Below are positions 23,781 through 33,300 of a stretch of DNA of 33,876 nt, in pieces. The notes below the pieces were generated by a model, which was not told the origin of the DNA, made no database searches, and saw only the letters and a list, made by a program, of their open reading frames with translations. The stretch lies in the NCBI GenBank assembly GCA_045648165.1, contig JAZRNL010000002.1:1-33876 (forward strand), written 5' to 3'. The stretch is from RGIG9115 sp045648165 (lineage in GTDB: Bacteria > Bacillota > Clostridia > UBA1381). The translations under genes and the position numbers were made by a program. Each line of letters opens with the position of its first letter. The first letter of the stretch is position 1.

Positions 23781-24644
23781 GTGGATACGGTTATAGCATA
23801 TCTTAAAATGATTCAGGTAAGTGATTATGTTGATATTCTTATAACTGCAATAGTTATTTACTATATGATAACCTGGCTGCGTGAGACAAGAGCTATGCAG
23901 CTTGTAAAGGGAATTATAGTTGTTTTTGCGGTTCTTGCACTCAGCGACTGGTTACACCTTACCATAATTAACTACATTCTTGGTGCTATAGTCCAGGTGG
24001 GTGTGTTTGCACTGGTCGTTCTCTTTCAGCCTGAACTCCGAAGTCTGTTGGAGCGTCTGGGGCGGTCAAGAGTGGGTAAGCTCATAGATATTGCTACTAA
24101 TGAAATGGGTCTGGGCGAAAACGGCGGTGAGTCTGTTGCCGACAGTATAGTGGATGCGGTAGTTGAAATGGCACGTGAAAAAACAGGCGCACTTATTGTA
24201 ATTGAACGTGATACAAAGCTTGGAGACCATACCAAGCGAGGTACAAAAATAGATGCAGATGTAAGCAGAGAACTTCTGATGAATATTTTTTTTAAAAACA
24301 GTCCTTTGCACGACGGAGCAGTTATCGTAAGGAATGGAAGAATTCATAGTGCAGGTTGTTTTCTGCCCCTTACTTCAAACGACAATCTTTCTGCAGAGCT
24401 TGGCACAAGGCATCGCGCAGCTCTTGGAATATCCGAAGTGTCCGATGCAATGATAATCGTTGTAAGCGAAGAAACAGGCAGAATATCCATAGCTCTTGGG
24501 GGCTCTCTTACCCGTAATGTAACTAAAGACCCCTTAAAGCACGCTCTTGAACGTTTCTTTGATTCTGAAGCTGAACGGAATTTTGCCCGTTTCATAAGCA
24601 ATTTAAAAAAAGGAGGCGGATTGAATGGAAAAAATAAAGAATAA
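23781..24644 (+). CDS. cdaA: diadenylate cyclase CdaA
   Basis: 287 aa. Three N-terminal membrane helices (about 15-90) precede a cytoplasmic DAC domain. The catalytic motifs are DGA (Asp178 in LHDGAVIV) and GTRHRAALG (Arg210, His211, Arg212). It condenses two ATP into cyclic di-AMP, the second messenger for potassium, osmotic and wall balance. I start at GTG 23781: AGAGAGG lies about 8 bases before it and a consensus promoter sits just upstream, whereas the longer frame from 23517 begins before the promoter. Its end overlaps cdaR by 20 bases, so the two are coupled. Confidence 0.95.
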   Translation: MDTVIAYLKMIQVSDYVDILITAIVIYYMITWLRETRAMQLVKGIIVVFAVLALSDWLHLTIINYILGAIVQVGVFALVVLFQPELRSLLERLGRSRVGKLIDIATNEMGLGENGGESVADSIVDAVVEMAREKTGALIVIERDTKLGDHTKRGTKIDADVSRELLMNIFFKNSPLHDGAVIVRNGRIHSAGCFLPLTSNDNLSAELGTRHRAALGISEVSDAMIIVVSEETGRISIALGGSLTRNVTKDPLKHALERFFDSEAERNFARFISNLKKGGGLNGKNKE

Positions 24645-25854
24645 TACAGTTCAGCCTCCCGAGAAAGAAAAAAAGTTCCAGAAAATTCAGCGTGTGATAA
24701 TATCGGTTGTTGTGGCAGTTGTGGTATGGGTCCTCGTGGTTAATGTGGTAAATCCTGAAATTACAGAGCCCATTAAAGATGTAAAAGTGGAGTTTGACGG
24801 CGAAGCATACCTAAGAAATAAAGGTTTTGTTATTGTAAATAAAGACGAAATCCCCGGACTATCTGTTAAAGTAAAGGGTACCCGCCATAATCTTCTCAGC
24901 GGTATGAAAAGAATAAATGTGGTAGCGGATGTAACGGAAATCGACAAAAAAGGAAAGGCGGTTATTCCTGTAAAGGTAAGTGTGCCGGATAAGGTTTCTG
25001 TAGAGAAGCAAAGCTTTTCAACTGTGGAAGTTATGATAGAGCCCAGATACGACAAAAAAATACCTGTTATCATTGAGCAGAGAGGCGACCTTAGCCAGCA
25101 GAGACGGGGAAGGATAATAAGCTCTGTTCCGGAGCTTGAGGAGGTTTCAGTATCTGGTTCTGTTTCCGATGTGGAAAGTATAAAAAACTGTATCGTGACT
25201 ATTGATGTTTCAGATATAGAAAATGACGGTAAAACTTTAGAAGAATATCGTTTTGTAGATAAAGAGGGCAATGCTGTTTCCGAAAATTCATCTGTGTTTT
25301 GTACTTTAGGAGCAATCCCTGTAAACAACACTGTTTACACAAGGCACACTGTTGATGTGGAGGCGGAAGTAAATTCCATGCTCCGTCACCAATTCAAGGT
25401 TGAATACGATCCCCGTAATATTAACATGCCGGTAATGGATATCGGCGCCTCAGAGGGGGCAGAAGTTCCAACAAAAATAATTGCAGTTGTTCCCAATATA
25501 AAGTATAAAGAGGGAAGGCAGACAGTAAAGCTTGAAATTAAAGAAGAGGACGGGTTGTATATTCCAAAGCATAACATTATGCTTGAGGTGAATATTGTTC
25601 CCCTTAAAGAGAAAAAATCAGTAATCAAGCTAAGCTTTAAAAACATTCCCGAAGGCTTACAGTTGCAAAAATCAGAAATAACCCTTGAAAAGAAATTGCT
25701 TATTCCTCATGATTTCGAGGGTGAGATAACGGGTTATGTGGATTGTGCAAATTTCGTTTCCGGAACAAACGAGGGAAAAATAAAGCTTGATGACTTATAC
25801 ATTGAATTTGCAGATAATGACGATACGATATCTGTAAATCTTGTTCAGAAATAA
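24625..25854 (+). CDS. cdaR: CdaA regulatory protein CdaR (YbbR domains)
   Basis: 409 aa. A short cytoplasmic start is followed by one membrane helix (about 23-43) and three to four YbbR repeats outside (about 50-400, for example VKVEFDGEAYLRNKGFVIVN). CdaR is known to bind and modulate CdaA from the outside face. The ATG lies within cdaA after AAAAGGAGGCGG. In most Firmicutes glmM comes next and its product completes the complex. Here hslO follows instead. Confidence 0.93.
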   Translation: MEKIKNNTVQPPEKEKKFQKIQRVIISVVVAVVVWVLVVNVVNPEITEPIKDVKVEFDGEAYLRNKGFVIVNKDEIPGLSVKVKGTRHNLLSGMKRINVVADVTEIDKKGKAVIPVKVSVPDKVSVEKQSFSTVEVMIEPRYDKKIPVIIEQRGDLSQQRRGRIISSVPELEEVSVSGSVSDVESIKNCIVTIDVSDIENDGKTLEEYRFVDKEGNAVSENSSVFCTLGAIPVNNTVYTRHTVDVEAEVNSMLRHQFKVEYDPRNINMPVMDIGASEGAEVPTKIIAVVPNIKYKEGRQTVKLEIKEEDGLYIPKHNIMLEVNIVPLKEKKSVIKLSFKNIPEGLQLQKSEITLEKKLLIPHDFEGEITGYVDCANFVSGTNEGKIKLDDLYIEFADNDDTISVNLVQK

Positions 25855-25876
25855 AGATTGAAAGGTAAAAATCATA

Positions 25877-26767
25877 ATGGCAGACATTTTTAAGAGAGGT
25901 ACTTCAATGGATGGCGGTGTCCGCGTGTTTGCGGCAGTAACTACCGACCTTGTAAATGAAGCTCAGAGAATACATCACACATACCCCGTAGCAACTGCGG
26001 CTTTGGGACGAACTCTTACTGCGGGCGTACTTATGGCTGCGGCGGGGCTTAAAAACGAAACCGACTCCCTTACCCTTCAGGTTAAGGGTGATGGGCCGCT
26101 GGGTAATATTGTGGTATGTGCCGACAGTGAACTCAGGGTGCGCGGATATGTGGCAAACCCTTATGTGGACAGGCCCCTTAACGAAAAAGGCAAGCTTGAT
26201 GTAGGCGGTGCAGTGGGTAAGGGAGTGTTGAACGTTATACGGGACCTTGGTATGAAGGAGCCGTATATTGGACAGATCCCACTTGTATCAGGAGAAATAG
26301 CGGAAGATGTAACAATGTACTATGCTCAGAGTGAGCAGATTCCCACTGCAGTAGCTCTGGGGGTGTTGGTTGATACAGATAATTCTGTTATTGCTTCGGG
26401 AGGATTTATGATTCAGATGATGCCGGGCTCTACAGACGAAGAGGCGAAGCTCATTGAAAAAACTCTCGATAGCCTTCCTCCGGTAACGTCTATGATAGCG
26501 GAGGGAAAAACCGCAGAGGACATAATTTTTGACGTGGTAGATGGCATTGACTTTTTTATAGAAAACAGTGAGGGAAATCCTGTTTACCGGTGTAACTGTT
26601 CAAAGAGCAGGATGGAAAAAGCTCTTATTTCAATAGGGAAAGCAGAGCTCCAGGGGATAATTGACGAACAGGGCGAGGCAGAGCTTTGCTGTCAGTTCTG
26701 TGATAATAAATATAAGTTTTCAGAAGAGGAGCTTCGGTCGCTCCTTAAACAGGCTACGAAAAAATAA
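25877..26767 (+). CDS. hslO: redox-regulated chaperone Hsp33
   Basis: 296 aa, full length. The N-terminal domain (GTSMDGGVRVFAAVTTDL) binds unfolded proteins. The C-terminal redox switch keeps four zinc cysteines as CNC (YRCNCSKS) and CQFC, about 29 residues apart. Oxidative stress releases the zinc and activates the holdase, which protects cytoplasmic proteins. The ATG follows GAAAGGTAAAAATCAT, 22 bases after cdaR. Its position between c-di-AMP genes and division genes is unusual but may be simple packing. Confidence 0.95.
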   Translation: MADIFKRGTSMDGGVRVFAAVTTDLVNEAQRIHHTYPVATAALGRTLTAGVLMAAAGLKNETDSLTLQVKGDGPLGNIVVCADSELRVRGYVANPYVDRPLNEKGKLDVGGAVGKGVLNVIRDLGMKEPYIGQIPLVSGEIAEDVTMYYAQSEQIPTAVALGVLVDTDNSVIASGGFMIQMMPGSTDEEAKLIEKTLDSLPPVTSMIAEGKTAEDIIFDVVDGIDFFIENSEGNPVYRCNCSKSRMEKALISIGKAELQGIIDEQGEAELCCQFCDNKYKFSEEELRSLLKQATKK

Positions 26768-26797
26768 TTCTGATTAACACGCTCGGTGGTGAAGAGT

Positions 26798-27976
26798 ATG
26801 AAAAAAGGTATAGCGGCAGTTTTACTTGCCCTGGTATGTACAATTCTTTTCTACGGAACAAAATATATGAGCAGTCCTCTTCTTACTCAGAGGGCAGTGT
26901 ACGGTGTTTACGACGAATTTGTTTATACCGATTGTTATTTTGTCCGTGATGAAATAGTATACACGGCAGATCGTTCCGGCACGGTATATAACCATTACAG
27001 TGACGGTATGAGAGCCGGAAGCGGCGCTTTGATTTCCACAGTTTACAGCGGAAATGTAAGCCAGGAAATTCTTCAGGAATTAAACACCATAGATAAAAAA
27101 ATAGAAAACGCAAGAGAATCCACTCTTTTCGTTAATGTATCCGACGACGATTCCGATACTGAAAACAGAATAGAAACTTATAAAAAGGAATTTATAGCTG
27201 CTGCAGTTGAAGGAAACGTTAATAAGGTAAGGGCTTATAAAGAGGCAATTGTCAGCCTTCGTTCCGGTACAGCCACAGCCAATACAAGCGAAACAATAAA
27301 TATGCTTAACGAGCAAAAGGCCGTTGCGGAGAAGAAAATAGGTGGGTCAAAACAGGAAATATATGCTCTGGGTTCAGGAGTTTTTTCAACTGTTCTTGAT
27401 GGTATGGAGCATATCCTTACTCCCCAGAAGGTACTGGACTATACGGTAGAGGATTTTGATGCTATTTCCGGGGTTTCGGAAAAGACATCAAACCAGACCG
27501 TCCGCTCAGGCGACAGTGTTTGCAAGATTGTAAATAATCATAAATGGTATGTAATATGCGCAGTTGCCGCACAGCGGCTGGAAAACCGAGGTGTGGGAAG
27601 TTCAATCTCCATGCGTTTTGACAATATTCCCGGTGTGGAAGCTGTTGGCCGTATAGTAAGCATATCTCCCGAAAAGGACGGCAGATGCGTTGTTGTAATA
27701 GAAAGTACTCAGTATATAGAGGGAGCTTATTCTATGCGAAGCAGTAAAATGGATCTTATATTCAAAAGCTATTCCGGATATAAAGTGCCTATATATGCTA
27801 TAAGAACAGTTGACGGAGTAAAGGGAGTTATTGCCAGAAGGAATAACGTAGAAAACTTTTACCCCTGCGAAACCGTGTATATAAGCGAAGCGGGTGAATA
27901 TGCTATAATCCGCAGCCCCAAGGATGCAGAAAGAAAGCTTGATACTGTGGATGAGTTTGTGCTTGGAGAAAGGTAG
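26798..27976 (+). CDS. HlyD-like membrane adaptor protein of the division cluster
   Basis: 392 aa. A single N-terminal membrane helix (about 4-22) precedes a HlyD-type layout outside: a barrel-sandwich half with a glycine-rich turn (VYNHYSDGMRAGSGALIS), a coiled coil (about 88-160), a second half (RSGDSVCKIVNNHKWYVICAV) and a beta domain. No ABC or RND pump gene is near, so it is unlikely to be an ordinary efflux adaptor. Similar proteins precede yggS in other Clostridia as I recall them, which points to a link with division or the wall. I take the ATG at 26798. A GTG pair at 26786 is also possible. Confidence 0.7.
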   Translation: MKKGIAAVLLALVCTILFYGTKYMSSPLLTQRAVYGVYDEFVYTDCYFVRDEIVYTADRSGTVYNHYSDGMRAGSGALISTVYSGNVSQEILQELNTIDKKIENARESTLFVNVSDDDSDTENRIETYKKEFIAAAVEGNVNKVRAYKEAIVSLRSGTATANTSETINMLNEQKAVAEKKIGGSKQEIYALGSGVFSTVLDGMEHILTPQKVLDYTVEDFDAISGVSEKTSNQTVRSGDSVCKIVNNHKWYVICAVAAQRLENRGVGSSISMRFDNIPGVEAVGRIVSISPEKDGRCVVVIESTQYIEGAYSMRSSKMDLIFKSYSGYKVPIYAIRTVDGVKGVIARRNNVENFYPCETVYISEAGEYAIIRSPKDAERKLDTVDEFVLGER

Positions 27977-27985
27977 GCATATATT

Positions 27986-28681
27986 GTGATTGGGGAAAGA
28001 CTTGACGAAGTCAGGAATACTATTTGTAACAGTGCCCGGAAAGCCGGAAGAAATCCGGAGGAAATTACTTTGGTTGCGGTAACCAAAACATATTCTCCTC
28101 AGGTGATAAACGAAGCAATAAGTCAGGGCGTAACAGATATCGGTGAAAATAAGGTTCAGGAAATTCTTGAAAAATATGATAGCGTAAGTCCTGTGAGGTG
28201 GCATCTTATAGGTCATCTTCAATCCAATAAAGTCAAATATATCATTGATAAGGTATGTTTGATTCACAGTGTGGATTCCATTCGTCTTATGGATGAAATA
28301 GAACGGCAGGCAGAGCTACGCGGTGTTGAAAATATGGATATCCTTATCCAGGTAAATATTTCCGGGGAAGAATCAAAATTCGGGATTGCACCGGAAGAAT
28401 TAAAGGTGTTTTTTGAACACTCAGAAGATATGAAACACGTGAAAATTCGCGGATTAATGACAATACTTCCAAAAGATTGCGATTATGTTACAAAAAAATT
28501 ACTTTTTTGTAACATAAATAAAATATTTCTTGACAATAGTCACAAAACATATCATAATGTTAGTATGGATGTTCTTTCAATGGGAATGAGCGGAGATTTC
28601 GATGCTGCGGTGGAATGTGGTTCCACAATGGTGAGAGTGGGAAGCAAAATTTTTGGCGAAAGAAATTATGACAAAATTTAA
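27986..28681 (+). CDS. yggS: PLP homeostasis protein YggS / YlmE family
   Basis: 231 aa. The PLP-binding lysine is in LVAVTKTYS (about residue 35), followed by GENKVQE, WHLIGHLQSNKVK, and the phosphate-binding end LSMGMSGDFDAAVECGSTMVRVGSKIFG. This TIM-barrel protein has no known catalysis and keeps pyridoxal phosphate balanced. The start is GTG 27986 after AAGGTAGG. It is in the standard place before sepF. A perfect palindrome lies within the gene (28487-28513). Confidence 0.93.
   Translation: MIGERLDEVRNTICNSARKAGRNPEEITLVAVTKTYSPQVINEAISQGVTDIGENKVQEILEKYDSVSPVRWHLIGHLQSNKVKYIIDKVCLIHSVDSIRLMDEIERQAELRGVENMDILIQVNISGEESKFGIAPEELKVFFEHSEDMKHVKIRGLMTILPKDCDYVTKKLLFCNINKIFLDNSHKTYHNVSMDVLSMGMSGDFDAAVECGSTMVRVGSKIFGERNYDKI
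28487..28513. repeat. perfect 11-bp palindrome inside yggS
   Basis: GTTACAAAAAA (28487-28497) pairs with TTTTTTGTAAC (28503-28513) around a 5-nt loop. It is terminator-shaped on either strand although it is coding. Confidence 0.6.
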
Positions 28682-28716
28682 AATTTACCAAAAATAAAAG
28701 GCGGAGGAAGAGTATA

Positions 28717-29166
28717 ATGGGAATTGTAAGTTCAATTAAGGATTTTATCGGCGGAGAACCTGATTTTGAAGATTTTGACGAATTTGAAGATGAAGTAGAA
28801 TACGAAGAGGAAGAAGCAGAACCCAAAAGAACTTTCTCAAGATTTTACTCAAGAAGAGAGCAGACTGAGCCTGCACCTGCCCGCTACGAAAACGATATTA
28901 CAATTGTAAAAGTAAAGGGCTTTGATGAAGCTACAAATATCGCTGATGTTCTTAAAACAAAGCGTCCTGTTATTTTTGATGTTATGGAGCTTGAGACACG
29001 TGATGCTGAAAGAGTTGTAGACTTTATGGTCGGTGCTGTTTACGGTGTTGACGGAAGTATCAAACGTGTTACAGGCGGAATTTTTATCGCTACACCTAAG
29101 GGTATGAAAATCAATAGTGACGAAATCAGAAAAAAAGCTCCCTCAACCTTTGATTTTGAGCTTTAA
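28717..29166 (+). CDS. sepF: cell division protein SepF
   Basis: 149 aa. An N-terminal amphipathic helix (MGIVSSIKDFIG) should bind membrane. A strongly acidic linker (about 15-35) follows, then the SepF core (about 60-145) with TIVKVKGFDEATNIADVLKT and RVTGGIFIATPKG. SepF bundles FtsZ at the septum and anchors it to the membrane. The ATG follows GCGGAGGAAG. It is followed by a terminator-like hairpin rather than by ylmG, the usual next gene. Confidence 0.95.
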   Translation: MGIVSSIKDFIGGEPDFEDFDEFEDEVEYEEEEAEPKRTFSRFYSRREQTEPAPARYENDITIVKVKGFDEATNIADVLKTKRPVIFDVMELETRDAERVVDFMVGAVYGVDGSIKRVTGGIFIATPKGMKINSDEIRKKAPSTFDFEL

Positions 29167-29194
29167 TACAATCAATTGATATAAGACTTCAAAC

Positions 29195-29227
29195 GGGGAT
29201 TGTCTACCGCTGGCAATCCCCTGTTTT
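29195..29227 (+). terminator. hairpin between sepF and ylmH
   Basis: An 8-bp GC-rich stem (GGGGATTG 29195-29202 with CAATCCCC 29214-29221) is followed by TGTTTT. It probably terminates only part of the transcripts, as division genes continue downstream. Confidence 0.7.
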
Positions 29228-29239
29228 AGGTAATAATGT

Positions 29240-29983
29240 ATGAATAACGACAATATACTTTTAAGCGGGGCTGCAGATTTGTATACACTGTGTGAAAAGC
29301 GCGGCTCTGCGGTTTTTTCGAAGTTTTACGACGGCGGCGAACAGGCAGTGCTCTCCGATAACAGGATGATAACGGGTGAGGCCGTTATGTTTGGCGGTCA
29401 CGAAAGCTGTGAACGTAAAATTCTCGGGGTTTTCCCTTATTGGGAAGAGCCTGACACAGGTCAATTCCCTATAGTTATCTTGGGTATAAGCTGCAGTTTT
29501 AAAAAAGATTTTTCCCACAGAGACTATCTTGGAAGCCTTATGGGACTCGGTATAGAAAGAGACAGAATTGGCGATATTCTTGTTACGGAGGATGAAGCCT
29601 TTGTATTTCTTCATAATTCTGTTGCAGACTATGTTTTTATGAACCTTCGTAAAATCGGCTCTCACGGTGTTAAGCTAAGGCTTGTAAAAGCTCCGGATTT
29701 TGAATTCCCAGAGGGTAAGTTTCAAATGGTTAAGACAATTGCCGCTTCACTCCGGCTTGATGCAGTTGTGGCAGCGGGGATGGGGATTTCAAGAAGTAAG
29801 GCATCTGCTCTTATAGAGCATGAAAAAGTGAGCATTAACCACCGTCCTGTGGCGGATATGTCTGCAAGGGTGGGAGAGGGTGATTTGTTTTCCGTTCGAG
29901 GCTTCGGAAGATTTATTCTTCAGGAGGTTTCGGGAGAAACACGTAGCGGACGTCTACATCTAACAGTTAAAAAATACCTTTAA
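29240..29983 (+). CDS. ylmH: YlmH-type S4-domain RNA-binding protein
   Basis: 247 aa. An N-terminal YlmH domain (about 1-165) is followed by a C-terminal S4 RNA-binding domain (about 175-235, GMGISRSKASALIEHEKVSIN and VREGD-like SARVGEGDLFSVRGFG). Recent work in B. subtilis ties YlmH to ribosome-associated quality control as a partner of stalled 50S subunits, the process in which RqcH acts. Its usual neighbours sepF and divIVA flank it here. The ATG has only a weak ribosome site (TTTTAGG). Confidence 0.93.
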   Translation: MNNDNILLSGAADLYTLCEKRGSAVFSKFYDGGEQAVLSDNRMITGEAVMFGGHESCERKILGVFPYWEEPDTGQFPIVILGISCSFKKDFSHRDYLGSLMGLGIERDRIGDILVTEDEAFVFLHNSVADYVFMNLRKIGSHGVKLRLVKAPDFEFPEGKFQMVKTIAASLRLDAVVAAGMGISRSKASALIEHEKVSINHRPVADMSARVGEGDLFSVRGFGRFILQEVSGETRSGRLHLTVKKYL

Positions 29984-30001
29984 AATGGAGGGACTCAATA
30001 T

Positions 30002-30385
30002 ATGTTAAAGCCTGCAGATGTGCAAAGCAAAGAATTTGACATTAAAATGAGAGGATACGACAGGGATCAGGTGGATGATTTTCTGGACGAAATAATCCGT
30101 GATTTTGAAACTCTGTATCGTGATAATTCAGACCTTACTTCAAAGCTGGAAGCGGCAGAGGCAGAGGTAGCACACCTGAAAGCGAAAAGCGATGAGGTTG
30201 AAAAATCTCTTGAGCTTGCCCGCTATCAGTGCGAGGAAATGAAAAAGAATGCCCGCGTGGAGGCTGAGTCAATTATTAAACAGGCGAAGCTCAGTACAGA
30301 AACTGTTGCGGCAGATATAGAAAGCAGTAAAATCAGAATGAAGGCACTTTGTGCTGAATTTCTTGAAAAGATAGATAATATTTGA
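30002..30385 (+). CDS. divIVA: DivIVA-family cell division protein (short form)
   Basis: 127 aa, shorter than the 160-plus of many DivIVA proteins. The N-terminal membrane-curvature domain is complete (LKPADVQSKEFDIKMRGYDRDQVDDFLDEI, residues 2-31) and a coiled coil runs from about 35 to 120. The C-terminal tetramerising tail is largely missing. DivIVA marks poles and septa. The ATG follows GGAGGGA. It ends 9 bases before ileS. Confidence 0.92.
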   Translation: MLKPADVQSKEFDIKMRGYDRDQVDDFLDEIIRDFETLYRDNSDLTSKLEAAEAEVAHLKAKSDEVEKSLELARYQCEEMKKNARVEAESIIKQAKLSTETVAADIESSKIRMKALCAEFLEKIDNI

Positions 30386-30394
30386 GAGGATTGA

Positions 30395-33300
30395 ATGGCA
30401 ATGTATAAAAAAGTATCAACTGACCTCAATTTTGTTGAACGGGAAAGGGAAGTTCTTGATTTTTGGAAAAAGAACGGAATTTTCGAAAAGAGTATAGATG
30501 AGAGAAAAGAGGGGGAAACCTATACTTTCTACGACGGCCCGCCCACGGCTAACGGAAAGCCCCATATCGGTCACGTGCTCACACGTGTAATTAAGGATAT
30601 GATTCCCCGTTATCGCACAATGAAGGGTTATAAGGTGCTTCGTAAGGCCGGTTGGGATACCCATGGTCTGCCGGTTGAGCTTGAGGTTGAAAAACTTCTC
30701 GGTCTTGACGGTAAGGAGCAGATTGAAGAATACGGTCTTGAGCCCTTTATCGAAAAGTGTAAGGAAAGTGTTTGGAAATACAAGGGTATGTGGGAGGATT
30801 TCTCCGGTATAGTAGGCTTCTGGGCTGATATGGACGACCCTTACGTAACATACCATAATGAATTTATCGAATCCGAATGGTGGGCGCTTAAAAAAATCTG
30901 GGAAAAAGGTCTTCTTTATAAAGGTTATAAAGTAGTTCCCTATTGCCCCCGTTGCGGCACACCGCTTTCATCACACGAAGTTGCACAGGGCTATAAAGAC
31001 GTAAAAGAACGTTCTGCAATCGTTCGTTTCAAGGTTAAAGGTGAGGAAGCATTTATTCTTGCATGGACCACCACACCCTGGACGCTTCCTTCAAACGTTG
31101 CGCTTTGTGTTAACCCCCGTGAAACCTATGCAAAGGTAAAAGCAGCAGACGGAAATGTATATTATATGGCAGAGGCACTCCTTGACACTGTTCTCGGAAA
31201 GCTGGGAGGAGAAGATAAGCCTGCATATGAGGTTGTTGAAACATATGTGGGAAAAGACCTTGAATTCAAGGAATACGAGCCTCTATACGATTTTGTAAAA
31301 CCCATCTGCGAAAAGCAGCATAAGCTTTCCCACGTTGTTGTATGTGACGACTACGTAACTCTTACAGATGGTACAGGCGTTGTTCACCAGGCTCCCGCAT
31401 TCGGTGAAGACGATGCAAGAGTGGGTAGAAAGTACGACATTGCATTCGTTCAGCTCGTAACCGAAAAGGGCGAGATGTCTGCAGAAACCCCCTGGGCAGG
31501 GACATTTGTTAAACAGGCAGATATGCCGATTTTAGAGGACCTTGAAAAGAGAGGCCTTCTCTATGATGCGCCCAAGTTCGAGCATAGCTATCCCCATTGC
31601 TGGAGATGCGATACCCCCCTTATCTACTATGCACGTGAGTCATGGTTCGTTAAGATGACAGAGGTTAAGGATAACCTTATAAAGAACAATAACACAATTA
31701 ACTGGATGCCCAAAACAATCGGCGAAGGCAGATTTGGTGCATGGCTTGAAAATGTTCAGGACTGGGGCATAAGCCGTAACCGTTATTGGGGTACTCCGCT
31801 TAATATTTGGGAGTGTGACTGCGGTCACCGCCATGCAATCGGCTCAATTGAAGAGCTGAAATCTATGTCAGATAATTGCCCCGATGATATTGAGCTTCAC
31901 CGTCCGTTCATAGATGCAGTAACACTAAAGTGCCCTGAATGCGGCAAGGAAATGCACAGGGTCCCTGAGGTTATTGACTGCTGGTTTGACTCAGGTGCAA
32001 TGCCTTTTGCTCAGTGGCACTATCCCTTTGAAAATAAGGAAATATTTGAAGAAAACTTCCCTGCAGACTTTATCAGTGAAGCTGTTGACCAGACGAGAGG
32101 TTGGTTCTATTCCCTTCTCGCAATATCAACTCTCATTTTTGATAAGGCTCCTTATAAGAACGTAATCGTTCTCGGTCATGTTCAGGACGAAAACGGTCAG
32201 AAGATGTCAAAGTCAAAGGGGAATGCGGTAGATCCTATTGATGCACTCACTGAATTCGGTGCAGATGCAATCAGATGGTACTTCTATTCAAATTCGGCTC
32301 CATGGCTTCCTAACCGATTCCATAAGGACGCAGTTGTTGAAGGCCAGAGAAAGTTTATGGGTACTCTTTGGAACACATATGCATTTTTTGTGCTCTATGC
32401 AAATATCGACAACTTTGACCCCACAAAGTACACACTTGATAAAGAAACTCTTGCACCAATGGATAAGTGGCTTCTTTCAAAGCTCAATACTGTTGTAAAA
32501 ACTGTTGACGAAAATCTTGCAAACTATAAGATCACAGAGACCACAAGAGTTCTTGACAACTTTGTAGACGAGCTTTCAAACTGGTATGTACGCCGTTCAA
32601 GAACCCGTTTCTGGCTTAAGGATATGCCTCAGAGTAAGGTTAATGCATATATGACTCTTTATACTGCCCTTGTAACTCTTGCGAAGATTTCCGCGCCCAT
32701 GATTCCCTTTATGGCAGAGGATATTTATAGAAACCTTGTATGCTCAGTTGATAAGTCAGCTCCCGAAAGCGTACATCTTTGTGACTTCCCGTCTTATGAC
32801 GAGAGCTTCATAGATGCAGAACTTGAAAGCAGGATGGAGCAGGTGCTTGAAATTGTTGTTCTCGGCAGAAGCGCAAGAAACAGTGCAAACATCAAAAACC
32901 GTCAGCCTATCGGCAAGATGTATGTAAAGGCAGATGCCCTCGACGAAATGTATGCAGAAATTATAAAGGACGAGCTTAATATTAAGGAAATTGAGTTCAC
33001 CGGTAATGTGCGTGACTTCACATCCTATAGCTTTAAGCCTCAGCTTAAGACTCTTGGCAGACGTTTTGGAAAGAACATAAATGCGGTAAGAGAAATTCTG
33101 GCAAGCCTTGACGGTAACGAAGCTATGGATGAGCTTAATTCTAAGGGTACACTTACAATAATGGTTGAAGGTGTAGCCGAAGCACTCACTTCTGAAGATC
33201 TTCTTATAGAGTCTGCTCAGAAGGAAGGCTTTGAGGCGGTTTCCGAAAATGGAACAACTGTAGTAATCGACACAAATCTCACGCCCGAGCTTATTAATGA

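Noticed and set aside
24687..25331. 214-codon minus-strand open frame
   Set aside because: It is antisense to cdaR with Thr/Ser-rich low-complexity content typical of a shadow frame.
27602..28267. 221-codon minus-strand open frame
   Set aside because: It lies antisense to yggS and the HlyD-like gene, has no ribosome site or family resemblance, and is a shadow frame.
30386..30394. T-box leader for ileS
   Set aside because: Only nine bases separate divIVA and ileS, so no T-box fits.
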